Of a DNA stretch of 56,065 bases, positions 41,201 to 53,850 are shown piece after piece. The DNA comes from Triparma columacea. Its lineage: Eukaryota; Sar; Bolidophyceae; Parmales; Triparmaceae. The notes beneath the pieces are model-generated. The model made no database searches. It had not been told where the DNA came from and worked only from the letters and a program-made list of their open reading frames with translations. Made by a program: the position numbers and the translations under genes. How positions within the stretch are numbered: the stretch's first letter is position 1; each line of letters starts with the position of its first letter. The DNA lies in the NCBI GenBank assembly GCA_030267965.1, contig BRYA01000001.1, positions 6,698 through 62,762 on the forward strand. Reading direction: 5' to 3'.

Positions 41201-44200
41201 GTACTACTCGGGAGGCACCGGCACCTCCGACCTCCGCTTTGACTATGTCATCATGCCTGGTGATAAAGCATATTTTTTTGACGTCCAGCCAAGCGCTGTA
41301 ATCGAGCTCGAAGACCCCACCACTGATGCTATTTACTACAACTCCCCCAGTCCTGTCCTCGCAGCCGACCTCGGCATGCAGGGGCAGAGACTGGCGGCTT
41401 GGAAGGACATCGCTATCGATACTTCTGCCCCCACCGTTGATTCGTCCGTCGGCGTCGTTGCCTCCGGCACCCCAGACGGAACCTACACCGTTGGAGATAC
41501 TCTAAAGTTCACGGTAAAATTCACAAAGCCGGTGGCGGTTTCGTCCTCGGCTACCCTCGCCATGGGACTTACAGGTACAACGGGGGATGCTATCTACGAG
41601 TCTGGCTCCGGGACTGATACCCTCGTCTTCGCCTACACTGTGTCTCAGTTCCAGACTGCGTCGGATTTGGATTACGCTTCCACCACTGCGCTTTCTGCTG
41701 GGGCCGGAACGATACGGCGGGACTCGACCACCCCTACCACCGACGTCACTCTTACCCTCCCGAACGTCGGCACACATCTTTCGGCTGCCAGCAACATTGT
41801 CGTTGAGGGCGACGCTCCAGTGATATCTTCCATTGCTCCGAAAGCAGGTGTAGACTCCAACACTTACAACAGAGGGGCGACGGTGGACATTGAGTTGACG
41901 TGGTCTCAGAATGTTGAGCTAACTGACGGTCCCCCTGTGCTGCTCATTGACGTTGGGACTTTGACCAGAGAGGCCGTGTACATCTCAGGTAGCGGCACTA
42001 ATATATACCTTTTCCGCTACACGGTGAAGACTGGGGACACTGCCACCAACCTGGGGTACTCGTTTTCGACCTCGGCTCTATGCTACGAGACCGGGTGCCC
42101 CGCCATTACAACCGCGACCTTGCTCAGGTCCTCAACAACCCCCACTGCCAGTGCAGATATTACTACTTCAACTACCGGGGGAACTGCGGCGAACGGTGTC
42201 CCCATAGGGAGTGCCATTGTCATCGACACATCAGGAGCTCCCGCAACAACCATTGTGTCAATCAACATGCGAGAAGCTGCAGGAATCTACGCTGTGGGTT
42301 CTGTCATGTTCGTGGATGTCACATTCACTGATGAAGTCCTCATCAGTAGCGGTCGGCCCTCTTTTTATATCAACCTTGGCGGCGGTACCAAGGAGATTTC
42401 GTACAATTCGGGTGATGGAACTGAAACTTTCTCGTTTTACTTCACCGTGGCAGCTGGAGACGCGGTGGCGAACCTGAAATGGGTCGACTTTGTCGGGGCT
42501 TCTGTCACTTCCCCGCTCAAGTGCGAGGCGAGCGACTCATGCAGTCTAGTGAATCGCAATTCCGTCGCGATCGATCACACCATCGGTGCGGCGTCTCAGT
42601 TTTCCGACGGTTGGGTGATTGATGAGACTGTGCCCATCATTACCCGCATTTATTCGAATAAAACCACCTCCCCTTACTGCGGAACGGCATACGATGTCAA
42701 CAAGAAGAATTGTACATACACTGTTGGGGAAGAGATTGACATAAATGTTCTATTCTCGGCGGAAATAGCTGTAGCAGGAGAGCCTAGGCTCAAGATTGAG
42801 ACTGGTGAAACGGACAAGTTCTTGGTCTATAATCAGGCCAAGACAACCAATAGGGAAGTGGTCTTCACTTATATCGTCGCCGCGGGAGATATTGTCCCTG
42901 GGAATTTGACTTATGTGTGCGAGTTCCCAAGGAACTCTAAATGCCTCTTGGACATGGTCGGCGGTACTGCCAGTGTCAAGAGGAAGAGCACAGTCCCAAC
43001 GACGGATGCTAATTACACCATGCCGTTGCCAGGGCCTGAGGGCGTAGCAATCGAAGGACGCTTCATTTACATTGATGTCACCGAGTTTCCGAAGGTCGCC
43101 AATGTAGGTTCCGTTACGGTTGATGGAACTTACTACCCTGGTGATGTAGTCACCCTGTACGTAGACTTCACTGAGGTCGTCGTCGTCACGGGGACTCCGG
43201 TTCTTTACCTTGAGCTCGGCACTCTCGACAGCTACGCAACGTACGTGAGCGGCTCGGACTCTCGTCGCCTCTTGTTTGAGTACACTGTTGAGCCTGGGCA
43301 ATTCACCCTCGACTTGGATTATTCTGACTCCCATTCTTTAAAAATTGGAATACCGGGAGCTAGTGGGACAATTCTGCAGAAGAGCACGACGCCCACTGTA
43401 ATCGCAGACATGACGCTACCTTATGCATCGACGACGGGCTCTCTGGGCGCAAACGCTGCCATCCAGATTGACGGAACCACGCCCTACATAACTGCCGTTA
43501 CCTCCCCCCAGGTTTCAGCCGAATACGGTGATAAGAGCTTGATCCAGGTCTACGTTGACTTCTCCTCGGCTGTGTTTGTATCTGGTGACCCTTATCTGGT
43601 GCTGGAAACTGGTACTGTTGACAGGCACGCCACTTACTTTGGTGGTTCTAATACGTCGAGGCTAGAGTTCAGGTACTACGTGACGGTTGGAGATGAGAGT
43701 GCGGACTTAGACTACAGGTCTGTCGAGACGGACTTTCGTGACGCCACCTCGTCCTTCCAGCTGAATGGTGGCTCGATCAAGCAGCAATCGACGCACCCAA
43801 CTTTAAATGCTGATATTCACTTGAATCCTGGTAAGGGTGAGGTTTCGGGGACTACGACCGTCCAGGCGAGTGATGGCGAAGTCAGGTTCTCAGATTTGAA
43901 GATTAAGCAGCGTGGTCCCAACTACAAGCTCAGGTTTTCTGCAACTGCCCCTTCGGGTCAGGTGCTGAAGGCGGACTCTAGTATTTACGTCGATATCAGC
44001 AGCGAGTACGAGATTATGGGGGTGAACAGGGAGGAGGGTGACAGGTTCGGGTTCTCTGTGGATATTTCTCCAGAAGTTCTTGTAGTCGGGGCGCCCGGTA
44101 AGAGAAATCCAATCTATGAGGTCCAAATCTTGGACATCTTTGCCGACACACCCATCGGAACGCCAACCAATGAGATCCAAATTTTTGAAACCGAGTGTGA

Positions 44201-47200
44201 TCTTGAGGAGGCAATTAGGACAGAACAGATCATCACCTCCTACGCCGACCCGCACGAGCCCGTTGGAGGTTTCTTCGTCATGGACATCAGTGGCTACGGT
44301 AACTCCATGAAGATTCCTGTGGATATTGAGGCCGAGTCCTTGGCGACCTTTGTCGAGGAATCCTTCCCGTTCTTGGGGAAGGTCACGGCGTCAAGAACGG
44401 TGAACACTTGGTGCGCATGTCAAAATGCTTATGAATGGACGGTCACCTTTTTGGACAGCACTGTAATGGGCGAACCCTACACCTCCACCTTCAATGTCGA
44501 TTCCAGCCTTGTGACGGGAGCGGGAGCCGGGATAAGCCAACCGAGAATGTTGAGGGAGCGGACCTTTATCGAGGGATTCTGGAGCATCACAAACCCAAAC
44601 AATGGTATGAAGTCGAGGGATTTGAGTGCGAATGCCACGGAAGACTCTTTCAGGAAGGCTATCGAGCAAGATCTTGGCCTTGGAGAAAACATCGTCATAG
44701 GCGTGTCGGTTGGAAATAAGTACAACTTCGAGAAGGATGTCTCTGGACTGGGCAGGCGGTGGAAAGTTACCTTCAACAAGTTCGAGGACCATGACAAACA
44801 CTTGAAGTATAACATCCCCAACTTGCAAGTCAATGGCAGCAAGTTGACGGGTTCTGGGGCTTACGTTTGGACAACCGTTGGGGTTGACGGGAGAGAGTTT
44901 GTGAACGGAAATTTCACGGTTTCTCTGAGGGGGAGTGACCCCTCTGCGGAGATCCCGGCTGATGCTACCGCCGCCAAGATGGAATCCCTCCTTGAGAGCT
45001 CTGTCGGAAGCATTAACGACGTCACCGTTGTGAGGAGCACCTTGTCTAATACGAGGGACCACGTGTACGGGTACAGCTACACTATCACTTTTATTTCTGT
45101 CAATAAAAAGACCGACTACGGATGGGAGTACGACATTTACGGGAAGTCGACTTCGGGCAATCTTCCTCAGATGGTGATAGGGACAGGCGAATTGTACGGC
45201 AGTAATGCTGGGTACAAGGTCAGTGGCAGCTTCGGCTACGGAGCAGACGAGAACTCGGCGTGGTTTGAAGATTACGTCATGGGAAGTGACTGCAAGAACA
45301 GTGGGGAAGTGCAGGTAAACAGGAAAGATGAAGAGCAGTGGGTCGTCGAGGCAACCCTCAAGGCTGGGGACTTTAACGAGAACGATCACTTCGGGCACTC
45401 CTTGAGCGTCCACGAGGAATACCTGTTAGTAGGAGCCCCTCACAAGGAGGTCAACGGAGATCTTGAACAGCAAATGCTGAACTGCACTGCCAAGAGGGGC
45501 ACTTTTACTATAAAGTTCCGAGGTTTCGAGAGTGCGCCAATCCCTCATGATGCGTCGATCGACGACTTGAGGACTGCTGTGAGGGACTACATGAACCCCC
45601 TTAAGGCGGTTCAAATTGACCCCCTCGGAGGATGGAACGGGATGGTGGCGGGTGGTCAAGGGCTCTGCTCCGGTAACCACAGCGTCCTGTTCACGTTCCG
45701 AACCCCGGGAGGGGGGAATAGCGCATACCTCAACACCACCGGGGACCTTGAATTGCTCCAGTGGGATGAGACCAATCTTCATGAGGCCCACAGCAGCGAA
45801 CCCAACCAAATCGAAGTGAAGGAAATCACCAAGGGGACCGTCAAATTGAATGGTGACTTTTGGGGGAGGAAGGCTTCGGGGATGGAGTGTGGGGCAGTCT
45901 ACCTGTTCAAGCGATACAGCAATTGCGTCGGGAGCATCTGCACCTACTGGTGGACTGAGCTGAAGAAATTGAGTCCGTTCGATAGCGGTGACCATCCGCA
46001 AGACAATCAGATGTTCGGTCAGAGCGTCTACGCAGCCAAAAGTGGCAGTATTTCTCAGGCCCTTATTGGTAGTCCAGGGGCGGACGATTCTATGGGGAAT
46101 GTCTACTTTTACAGAGACATGGGTGCGGGCTTTGCTTGGAAACAAACCCTGACCGCCGAAAGTTGGGGAAGAAACAAGGGTGACATGTTTGGGTTCAGCC
46201 TGGCTTCCCACGAGATGACATTGGCGGTGTCTGCCCCGGGGTACAACTCCCGCGAGGGTGCGGTCTACATCTGGAGGGGAAATGAATTGTATCCGCAGTT
46301 CAATTTCAACCCCGATCAAATGATAACAGCCCCTGCGGGGGAGGGCATCACAAGTGGGGACGAGTTCGGGTGCAGTGTTGATGTATTTGACACAGAGCTT
46401 GTCATATGCGCATGCAAGAGTGACAACGATGTCATTTACAAAAAGACAGATTTCGTCGGCACTGTCCTAAAAGATACAGGCAGCTGTTTTGTTTACGAGC
46501 GTCCTTTGGGGGACACTCAATTCCGATTCCGTGAGAAGCTCGTTCCGACGAACTTGAAGAAATTCGATAACTTTGGTAAAAGTGTCAGTATTGTCAACGG
46601 GACGATCGCTGTAGGCCAGATGGTTGACTTCATCGGAGATGTTGGGACTACAAGGCCCCAGCAGGAGATCATCACTTACTGTGATGATTCTCAGGGTAGC
46701 TGTGCCGTTGGATTAGGAGCTTCTTTCAGGCTTAGTCTGCCCAAGGACGTTGAGGGGGGCTTACTTTTCACGAGGGGTTTGAGCTACAGGGCATCAGAGA
46801 CTGAGATGAGGACTGCAATCGAGCAGGACCTTGGCCTGGGGGAGGTGGAAGTCAGCAGGAGCTTAAGCGGAGACGCCAATAGGGGGTACCGATGGCGCGT
46901 GACATTTAATAGCTTCTCCGACAGCAACTTGGCTATGACGTCTTTGCCGCAGCTAGGTTGCAATGTGACCTACATGACTGGAAGCTTTCCCGCTTGCAAC
47001 ACATCCTATACAAATTCGATCAGGAATAGCGTCAGGAGCAAGGTTCACCTCTTTTCGAAGGATTTTCAAGCATCTGGCAGCCAAAAGTACACGGAGGAGT
47101 GCTTCCTCTTTCCCAACATCCCACAGAGGCAGGACATGGTTGGGGCAACTGTGGCCCTCACTGATGATTTTGCCATTGTAGGTGGCTGGAACAGGGACTT

Positions 47201-50200
47201 GACTAACATCAATAGCGGGGCCGCTTTGGTTTTCGACACGTCCTTCCTTGATTTCAAGTTCGAAGCCAGTGCCTACTCTGTGCAAGAAGGCAATGAGGTC
47301 ACCTTGAAACTCACGAGGGGCGCCTCCACCGCTGAGAGGAGGGTCATTGGGATGAGGACCTTGGACAGGAATGCTCCCCAGGCTTATCAGAATTATGTCA
47401 ACGCCCTCTTCAATGTGAGGACTCAGGAGATCTTTCCCATAGACAAGACTGTCGTTGACGAGATAAGTGGGCCCACTGCATTCGGGAGGAGCCAGTACTA
47501 CGGCGGAACAAGCAACGGGTCGATTTGGGTTGACAGTGTGATTGATTATCGAGGCATCAGCGATTATGAGCTTTTGAACCAAAAGTACATCGTTGGCGTT
47601 GGTGACTCTACACTCGATGTTATCATCAAGACAACCAACGACAATATCTTTGAGGCCCCCGACGAGAACATCACGGTGCAGTTCAGCTTGCCTGGTGTCT
47701 TCCCCTCGCAAATTGGAAACTTGAGGGCTGTCGTTACCGTGAACGACGATGACGACGGGGTGGGGCCTTACGACCTGAGAACGTACTATGAGAAGCTTTA
47801 CTCCTCCGATATTGAGCAAAATGATGCAATGGGGAGCAGCGTAGACGTCGACGACACCGCGGGAGTCATGGTCGTGGGGAGTCCGTTTGCTGCTCACACC
47901 ACCTCGGGGGCTTTGAGGTACGAGAAGGGTGGTGCAGCCTACATCTTCACTAGGACCAGTGGAATGTGGAGCCAGAGCGCAGTACTGGCGCTCCCTGACG
48001 CACATGCCAAGGTGAACGCCCTGTTTGGGTCGGCTGTCGCCGTCAGTCAGCCATACGGCAGGAATGATGTCACTGTGGTCGTTGGGGCTCCTGGGATCAA
48101 GAAAGCTTTTGTCTACGTCTACGACTGGAGCGGGACGCTAGCCTGGACACTTCAGAAGACCCTGGAAACGTCCGAAAAGGTTACGGACAGAGATCACTTC
48201 GCGGGCTTCAGGAGCGTGGCGATCAGTGGGGACATAATAGCAATCGGGTGCCGTGGCCTCGAGAGTGTGCACGTTTACTACAGGACTTGGGACTCTACCA
48301 ACAAGAAGTGGGATTGGAGTGCGGAGCAAATTCTTCGGAGTAGCGAATATGATTATGATGTCTATGATAACCAGATGACCAAGATGCACGTACACCGCCA
48401 GGACTTCGGGGTCAGCGTTGCAGTGGAAGGGAGAACTATGATTGTGGGTGCTCCCTACGCTGACTATGGGAAAAGCGGCACAGCTTACGTTGATGCCTTC
48501 GACACAGATGGCACGTACAATGTGGGTCTGGGTAAGGGCAAGGTTTTTTCCTTTTACAGCAAGCCAATCATCCAGAAAATTACCATCACGGCAGCCGCTG
48601 AGCCTACCAAGGGGACATTCAAGCTAGGATTCGTCAAGCATGCGCAGACCAGCGATAACAGTACGGCTGTCGAGTTCGATGCGTCCGCTATCGCTGTGAA
48701 GGCAGCTATCGAGGCGAGCGAGAACATTGGGGAAGTCAGCGTTTCCAGGACACTGACAAACCCCAGTGTTGGCTGGGGCATATACTGGACAGTGACGTTC
48801 TTGACTGAGTACGATGGCGACCTTCCCCTGATGACGGCGAGTTATGCCAAGAAGGACGGGTACAACTGCAGCGAGTGCGTCCTTTGGGATACGACTTTTT
48901 CTGTGGAGGTTGAGAAGCTTCAGGACATGACTTCCATGGCCGAGTTTTCGAGGTTTCAGGCTAAGGATAAGAAGAGCGGGGATAGGTTCGGTTACAGCGT
49001 CGCAATTGATGGCAACCAAGCCGTCGTCGGTGCAATGTTCAGTGCCGGAAAGTGCAGGACGACGTTTGATTTTGAGACTGGGGACATGGTCGGATGGACA
49101 AAGACAGGAACGGCTTTTGACTTCCAGCCCACTTTCGGGGATAATAGTAGGTATAGGAATGTCTACGGAGGTTTCGGTGACAAACTGACCCATGGCGCTG
49201 CCCAAATCAGCGGAATTGAGGGACGGTACTACATTGGGACTTTTGAGAAGAGGCCCGGCTCCGGGAGGGACAACTACCTGAATCCTGATCCAGCCTATGA
49301 TGCGGGAAGCTCACAAGGTGACGCCGTAGAGGGCACATTGACTAGCGATAGTTTTATCATCTTGGGAGATACCATAGACTTCCTGATTGGCGGGGGGTGC
49401 AACCACTTGACCGTGTATATGGAACTTTTGATCGATGGAATGAGTGTTATGAGGGCGACTGGGAGGTGCGCAGAGAAGATGGAACCGCATTCTTGGGAGG
49501 TGGGAGAGTACCTGTACCGAGCGGGTCAGATCAGGATCGTGGATGCGGGGAGTGGCCCCTGGGACCACATAAATGTGGACAACATAAGATTGAGTTGGGC
49601 TGAGATCGGTGGGGCGATTGAGGAGAGCGGCCAGAGGCAGCAGTTCATGCTTCAGGAGGGTGCGGCCAAGGCCGGTTGCGCTTACACCTTCAGAATGAAG
49701 GAGAGCACGAGCAGCCTAAACTACTGCCCTGGGAACAAGGACGTTTGCGTCTGGGAGCAGGAGGAGAGGCTCGTGGCAAGTGACAAGAGAAAGGAAAGTC
49801 TTTTCGGCTACAGCGTCGGTGTAGACGATACGACGGGGCATGCTATTGTTGGTGCTGTGGGCATGGTTGGAATGGGCGTCTTCAAGGAGACCCCCAGCGC
49901 TTACCCTCACTACAAGCCCACGAGGCTCGAGCACTCGATAGCCAGCAAGTACGAGATTTACGCCCACAGCGGGGGAACACAGGCCGCCAGCGGAGGCGGG
50001 TCGGTGAGGTTGCTCAGCAAGGTGGCGAACGAAACGGGGGGGCGGGAAGCAGTGGACGAAAACTACAGTGCGCAGATGGGCGCCATGTACGTGTTCACGA
50101 GGCAAAACGCTGCTTTCGACGGCAGCGGCAATGTTGTGTCGGCGCCGGTGTGGAAGAGCTTTGAAAATGTCAAGCTCTATGCTCCGGACGGCTTTGCGCG

Positions 50201-50762
50201 GGACAAATTTGGTTATGATGTCGCGCTCGATGGGTACACCAGTGTCGTCGGTGCTATCGGGGTCGATGGGAAGGGGGCTGATGCCGGGGCGGCCTACATT
50301 GTCGACACAGAGTTCCAGAGAGTATACTTCAGCAAGGGTGAGTTCGTGGCCTTGGAAGGCGTCGACAGTACCATCCAAATCACGGTCATGAGGGACAGCG
50401 CCTACACGGACTCGATCCTGACTGTTGGGTATGCCGTAAGTGACTTGACCGCCACCGGCGTGGACTCTGTCAAGTTTGCAGCTTGCGAGGCAAACCCAGC
50501 TAGCCAAAGGGATGGGTGCGGAGACTACGAGTTAAGCAGCGGGGAGATTACTTTCACTAGAGGCAGTAACTCTGCCGTCTTTACAGTCAAGATCATGAAC
50601 GACTTCTGCAAGGAAAGGTACATGGAGTACGCGCAACTTTCCCTCAGCATCCCTGGGGGGGGGGCTCTCAGCGGTGACGGGTTCTTGGCTGTCTTGAGGA
50701 TTGACGACAACGACTGGGAAGGGAGCACGAGTTCAATGACATGTGCGGGGGGGATTAGCTAA
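38213..50762 (+). CDS. Giant secreted FG-GAP, Calx-beta adhesin-like protein
   Basis: Five exons join in frame to 4010 residues: 38213-38858, 38948-39137, 39261-39426, 39579-40037 and 40191-50762. Exon 5 alone is 10,572 bp. A signal anchor lies at residues 37-58. Exons 1-4 encode about four repeats of a module with GGxxFxxQPxxxxxDxGGN. Exon 5 first has about eight bacterial-type modules (VTGTPVLYLELGT, YVSGSDSRRLLFEYTV; resembling the SWM repeat). Next come about fourteen integrin-like FG-GAP units (RFGFSVDISPEVLVVGAPG, HFGHSLSVHEEYLLVGAPH) mixed with DASAxxVxxAxE..VTF modules, a Calx-beta unit near 2837-3010 (ending VTVNDDDDG), a carbohydrate-binding-like domain at about 3445-3628 (FDFETGDMVGWT, FLIGGGC, IRIVDAGSGPWDHINVDNI) and a terminal Calx-beta (LRIDDND). 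No C-terminal membrane segment is visible. It is likely a cell-surface or extracellular adhesion protein. Confidence 0.88.
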
Positions 50763-50776
50763 GGAAGGGAGGTGGG

Positions 50777-50797
50777 GAGGGGGGGGGGGGGGGGGGT
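50777..50797. repeat. Long G homopolymer in a 3' intergenic region
   Basis: A run of about 18 G follows the stop of the giant protein gene, in the 138-bp space before the convergent beta-helix gene. Similar G runs interrupt coding regions elsewhere in the window, where they encode polyglycine. Lengths at such places are prone to sequencing error. Confidence 0.8.
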
Positions 50798-50900
50798 TGA
50801 TACAACCCCAATTTGTATGTAGTGTTAATTTGTAGATTAGAAGGGTTCCTATGAGGCCCTACGTAAAGACAGTTTTTCTGTCAGCAAATATATTTCATTC

Positions 50901-53694
50901 TTATGTTCCGCCTTTGGTCATCGGATTAACCATCTCGAATATACTGCTGCTCTCCCTCCCTCCTTCCTGAAGACCAGCGGAAGTCAAAAAACTCCCTCCT
51001 TCCCTCTTTCCGGCAAATAATGCGCAAGCGCAAAGAAAAAATGCCACAGCAAGGAGCAAAATTGGGGCGAAACAGGCGAGTTGCCAGGAGGTTGACGACA
51101 TACAGGTATCAGGTATAGATGAGGATTGGTAGTGAGCGGATGCGGGGGGGAGGGTTGGGGGGGGGGTCGTTGGCGATGCCATAGGACTCGCTGTTGGAGA
51201 TGCCGTAGGATTCACTGTTGGCGATGGAGTAAGACTAGCAGTGGACGATGTCGTAGGACTAGCAGTAGGCGATGCCGTAGGACTAGCAGTAGGCGATGCC
51301 GTAGGACTAGCAGTAGGCGATGGCGTAGGCGATGGCGTAGGCGATGGCGTAGGCGATGGCGTAGGCGATGGCGTAGGCGATGGCGTAGGCGATGGAGTAG
51401 GACTTGCAGTGGGCGATGCAGTAGGACTCGCTGTTGGGGAGGAGGTGGGGCTTGCCGTTGGCGAAAATGTGATTCGCTCGCCCTCCTCCTCCCATTCGAA
51501 CACCGCCACAAAGCTGCTTTTTTGGGGATCATTCGCCTTCCATTTGACGCCAGCCCCTGCCAGGTTTCCTATCCAGTAGTCATTCCAGACATGATTTTTT
51601 TTATAGTCGAAAGCGCCGTCCCTGCATTTCGCAGTATTTCGCATAAATATATTCTTCTCGCTCCTCGTCACGCTCCAGTAGACGCCCCCGACCTCCAAAC
51701 CAGTTCCGCACTGCTCCAATGTATTAAAACCGACCAGATTCCTCTGAACTGGTCCGTGAGTTTCACTGTGGACCTTGATCCCAACCTCTGAGCCGGAGAT
51801 ATTATTACTGAAGACAAAGTTGTGGTTACTTGTATCTCGAACCGCGATGCCTACATTGCCTCCTACCACACTGTTGTCGAAAATTGCACAACCCTCGGCG
51901 TCGACGACATCAATACCACCCTCCGATATCAAGTTATCGTAAAGGATTGCGTTGCTTGATGATTTCACCCGCACTATCCCTGTCAAATTCCCGTTCCTCA
52001 GCTCAATCCCCCTCCCACCAACAATGTCCACCGCAAGGGGGGACACCACAGCGACCTTGGTGATAAAGCAGGAGGTCGAGTTCGACACGGAGAACGCGGT
52101 CCCACCAGGCGCATTGACTTCCCCCCCAATCACTGATGTTAACGTTGAATTGTTGAGGGAGAACACAGGGTAGTTCGTAGCAGATGTGGGGACAAACGAG
52201 GTGTTGATTAGCTGAAGCACGAACATTGAGGGGAGAACCAAGGTTTCGTCGGCCTCGATTTTCGAGTTGGAGATGAGGAGATGTCGGAGGTTATCCTCGT
52301 TGAAAAACGACGCATCTTTGTAGGAATCCTTAGAGACTTGAGGGAAGTTTGCTTCTATAAAAATTTGCAGGGCGCTCGATGTTTTCACGTCTTCAATTTT
52401 TGTTCTTCCTGTTGGGATAAGTTCGTACTCGAATACCGTCGTTTTCCTCCAAAGTTCCGGGTCCCCGCCCACCCACTGATCTGTCTCGCCGTCAAAAGTG
52501 TTGCGAATCCAGATATCTCCGTTTGTGTCGAAGTGCTTCACTTCATAGGCACCGTATGAAAACTCTCCCCGCGCCTCATTAGCGACAAATATGTTGTTTT
52601 CTGACCAATGGCCGGAAGGGCGATGGCCCCCCGAAGTGATTCCCTTCTTGCTGTCGGCGACAAAGTTCCTCGCGATCACATTGTCCCTTACGGGGCCCAC
52701 TACCAGAGCATAAACGTCAATGGCAGAGTATGTAGAGTGCGAAATGTTATTTCTGAAGAGGACGTTCCTGTTCGCTGTCTCTTCCAGGAAGATCCCCTGG
52801 TAGCCATTGTAATGCAGTTCGTTAAATCCCACAAAGCTTCGGCTGACATATGCGTCAACATCCAGGCTGTGGCCGTAGCTGGGGGTGGGGAGTGAGTGAG
52901 GTGAGGGTAAAGAAAGCGGCGGAGAGCAAAATGGCTCCTATTGATTATTGTCGCGATATGACTTACCACCTAACTATCCTATTGCCAAAGACCATCGCGT
53001 TACTAGTGGCGAGTAACCAAACGCATCTCCCCGCCTTATTTCTCCCGTCCACGAAGGAGTCCGACACGAGGTGTCCAGTACCTTTGTGTATATTTATTAT
53101 ATTTTCCCCATCTGCGAACGCCCTGACTCCTGAGATCACACAGAATGAGGACTCGTAAACGTTTATAGCCTCCCACGTCTCGTTACCCCCCGCGTCGATG
53201 TAACCTCCAACGATTGCAGAATACCTCACGTTTTGGAAGGACACCAGGGAGGGCTCGGAGGTGAGGTAGGGGTTTGGGTCGGGGGTAGACGAAATGTTAA
53301 TTCCCGTTATGTCATCGTATCTACCGAGCCTCAAAACAAATAGGTCGGGTATTCTCAGCTCTGAATCTGCTTCGTACTCCCCACCAGAGAGGTCAAGGTA
53401 TCGTAGGTTGGTGCTGTCGAAGTGTGTTATCGAGCCGCGTTCGGCCGACGTTATGGTTGGGTATGTGGTATCTATCAATCCTTGTAGTGCCGAGGTTGTT
53501 CTTCCTACCCACGTTTGGGTGCCATTGGGGTGAATTTGGTAACCCGAGTTTACTCGAACTGTCAGGGCGTGGGAGAGGGGGGGGACTGCTAAGAATAAGA
53601 AAGAGAGGAAAGGAATGAGGAGAGAGGTAGGGAACTCGAGCGGCATTGAGGCCGCAGGCTCTGATCTCGCCCCTCGGGTAGACCGTTCCGTCAT
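50901..53694 (-). CDS. Membrane-anchored double beta-helix protein with SPT stalk
   Basis: Two exons (53694-52967 and 52878-50901) join in phase 2 to 901 residues. A signal sequence ([20 protein letters not shown]) comes first. Beta-helix module 1 has [21 protein letters not shown] and [13 protein letters not shown]. Module 2 repeats the same plan ([50 protein letters not shown]), so the gene arose by internal duplication. A stalk of [14 protein letters not shown] repeats, a transmembrane helix ([19 protein letters not shown]) and a short cytoplasmic tail follow. The GTAAGT donor was chosen because it restores the VRC-GH motif of the paralogue at 33781-34983. The protein is probably displayed outside the cell on a mucin-like stem, perhaps binding wall polysaccharide. 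The catalytic state is unknown. Confidence 0.83.
51170..51463. repeat. Minisatellite encoding the SPT-rich stalk
   Basis: Units of 12 bp (ggcgtaggcgat) and 24 bp (gtaggactagcagtaggcga followed by tgcc) repeat in tandem. They read SPTPSPTP and SPTASPTA on the minus strand. Units are nearly identical, so stalk length should vary between strains. Repeats give artificial open frames on every strand and phase. Confidence 0.88.
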
Positions 53695-53850
53695 CCGTTA
53701 CAATCCAGCCGCACAGGTAGTTTCCGACTGTCTCCGCTGGTCCTAGCCAGTAGCCAGGGGTTGGCGGTGTCGTGTGAGGGTTGTGAATAATAACAATTCC
53801 TTCATCAATTTTTTTTTATTTTTTTTCCCATCTCTAAAGGTGTCGTAAGG

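Noticed and set aside
44391..46319. Minus-strand frames of 297-340 codons inside the giant gene
   Set aside because: No domain is visible, and they are antisense to continuous FG-GAP coding sequence. High GC content makes long antisense frames common here.
51126..51791. Plus-strand frame with WRRRWRRR and VGDGVGDG repeats
   Set aside because: These are alternative readings of the minisatellite. The minus strand gives a coherent beta-helix, SPT stalk and transmembrane helix.
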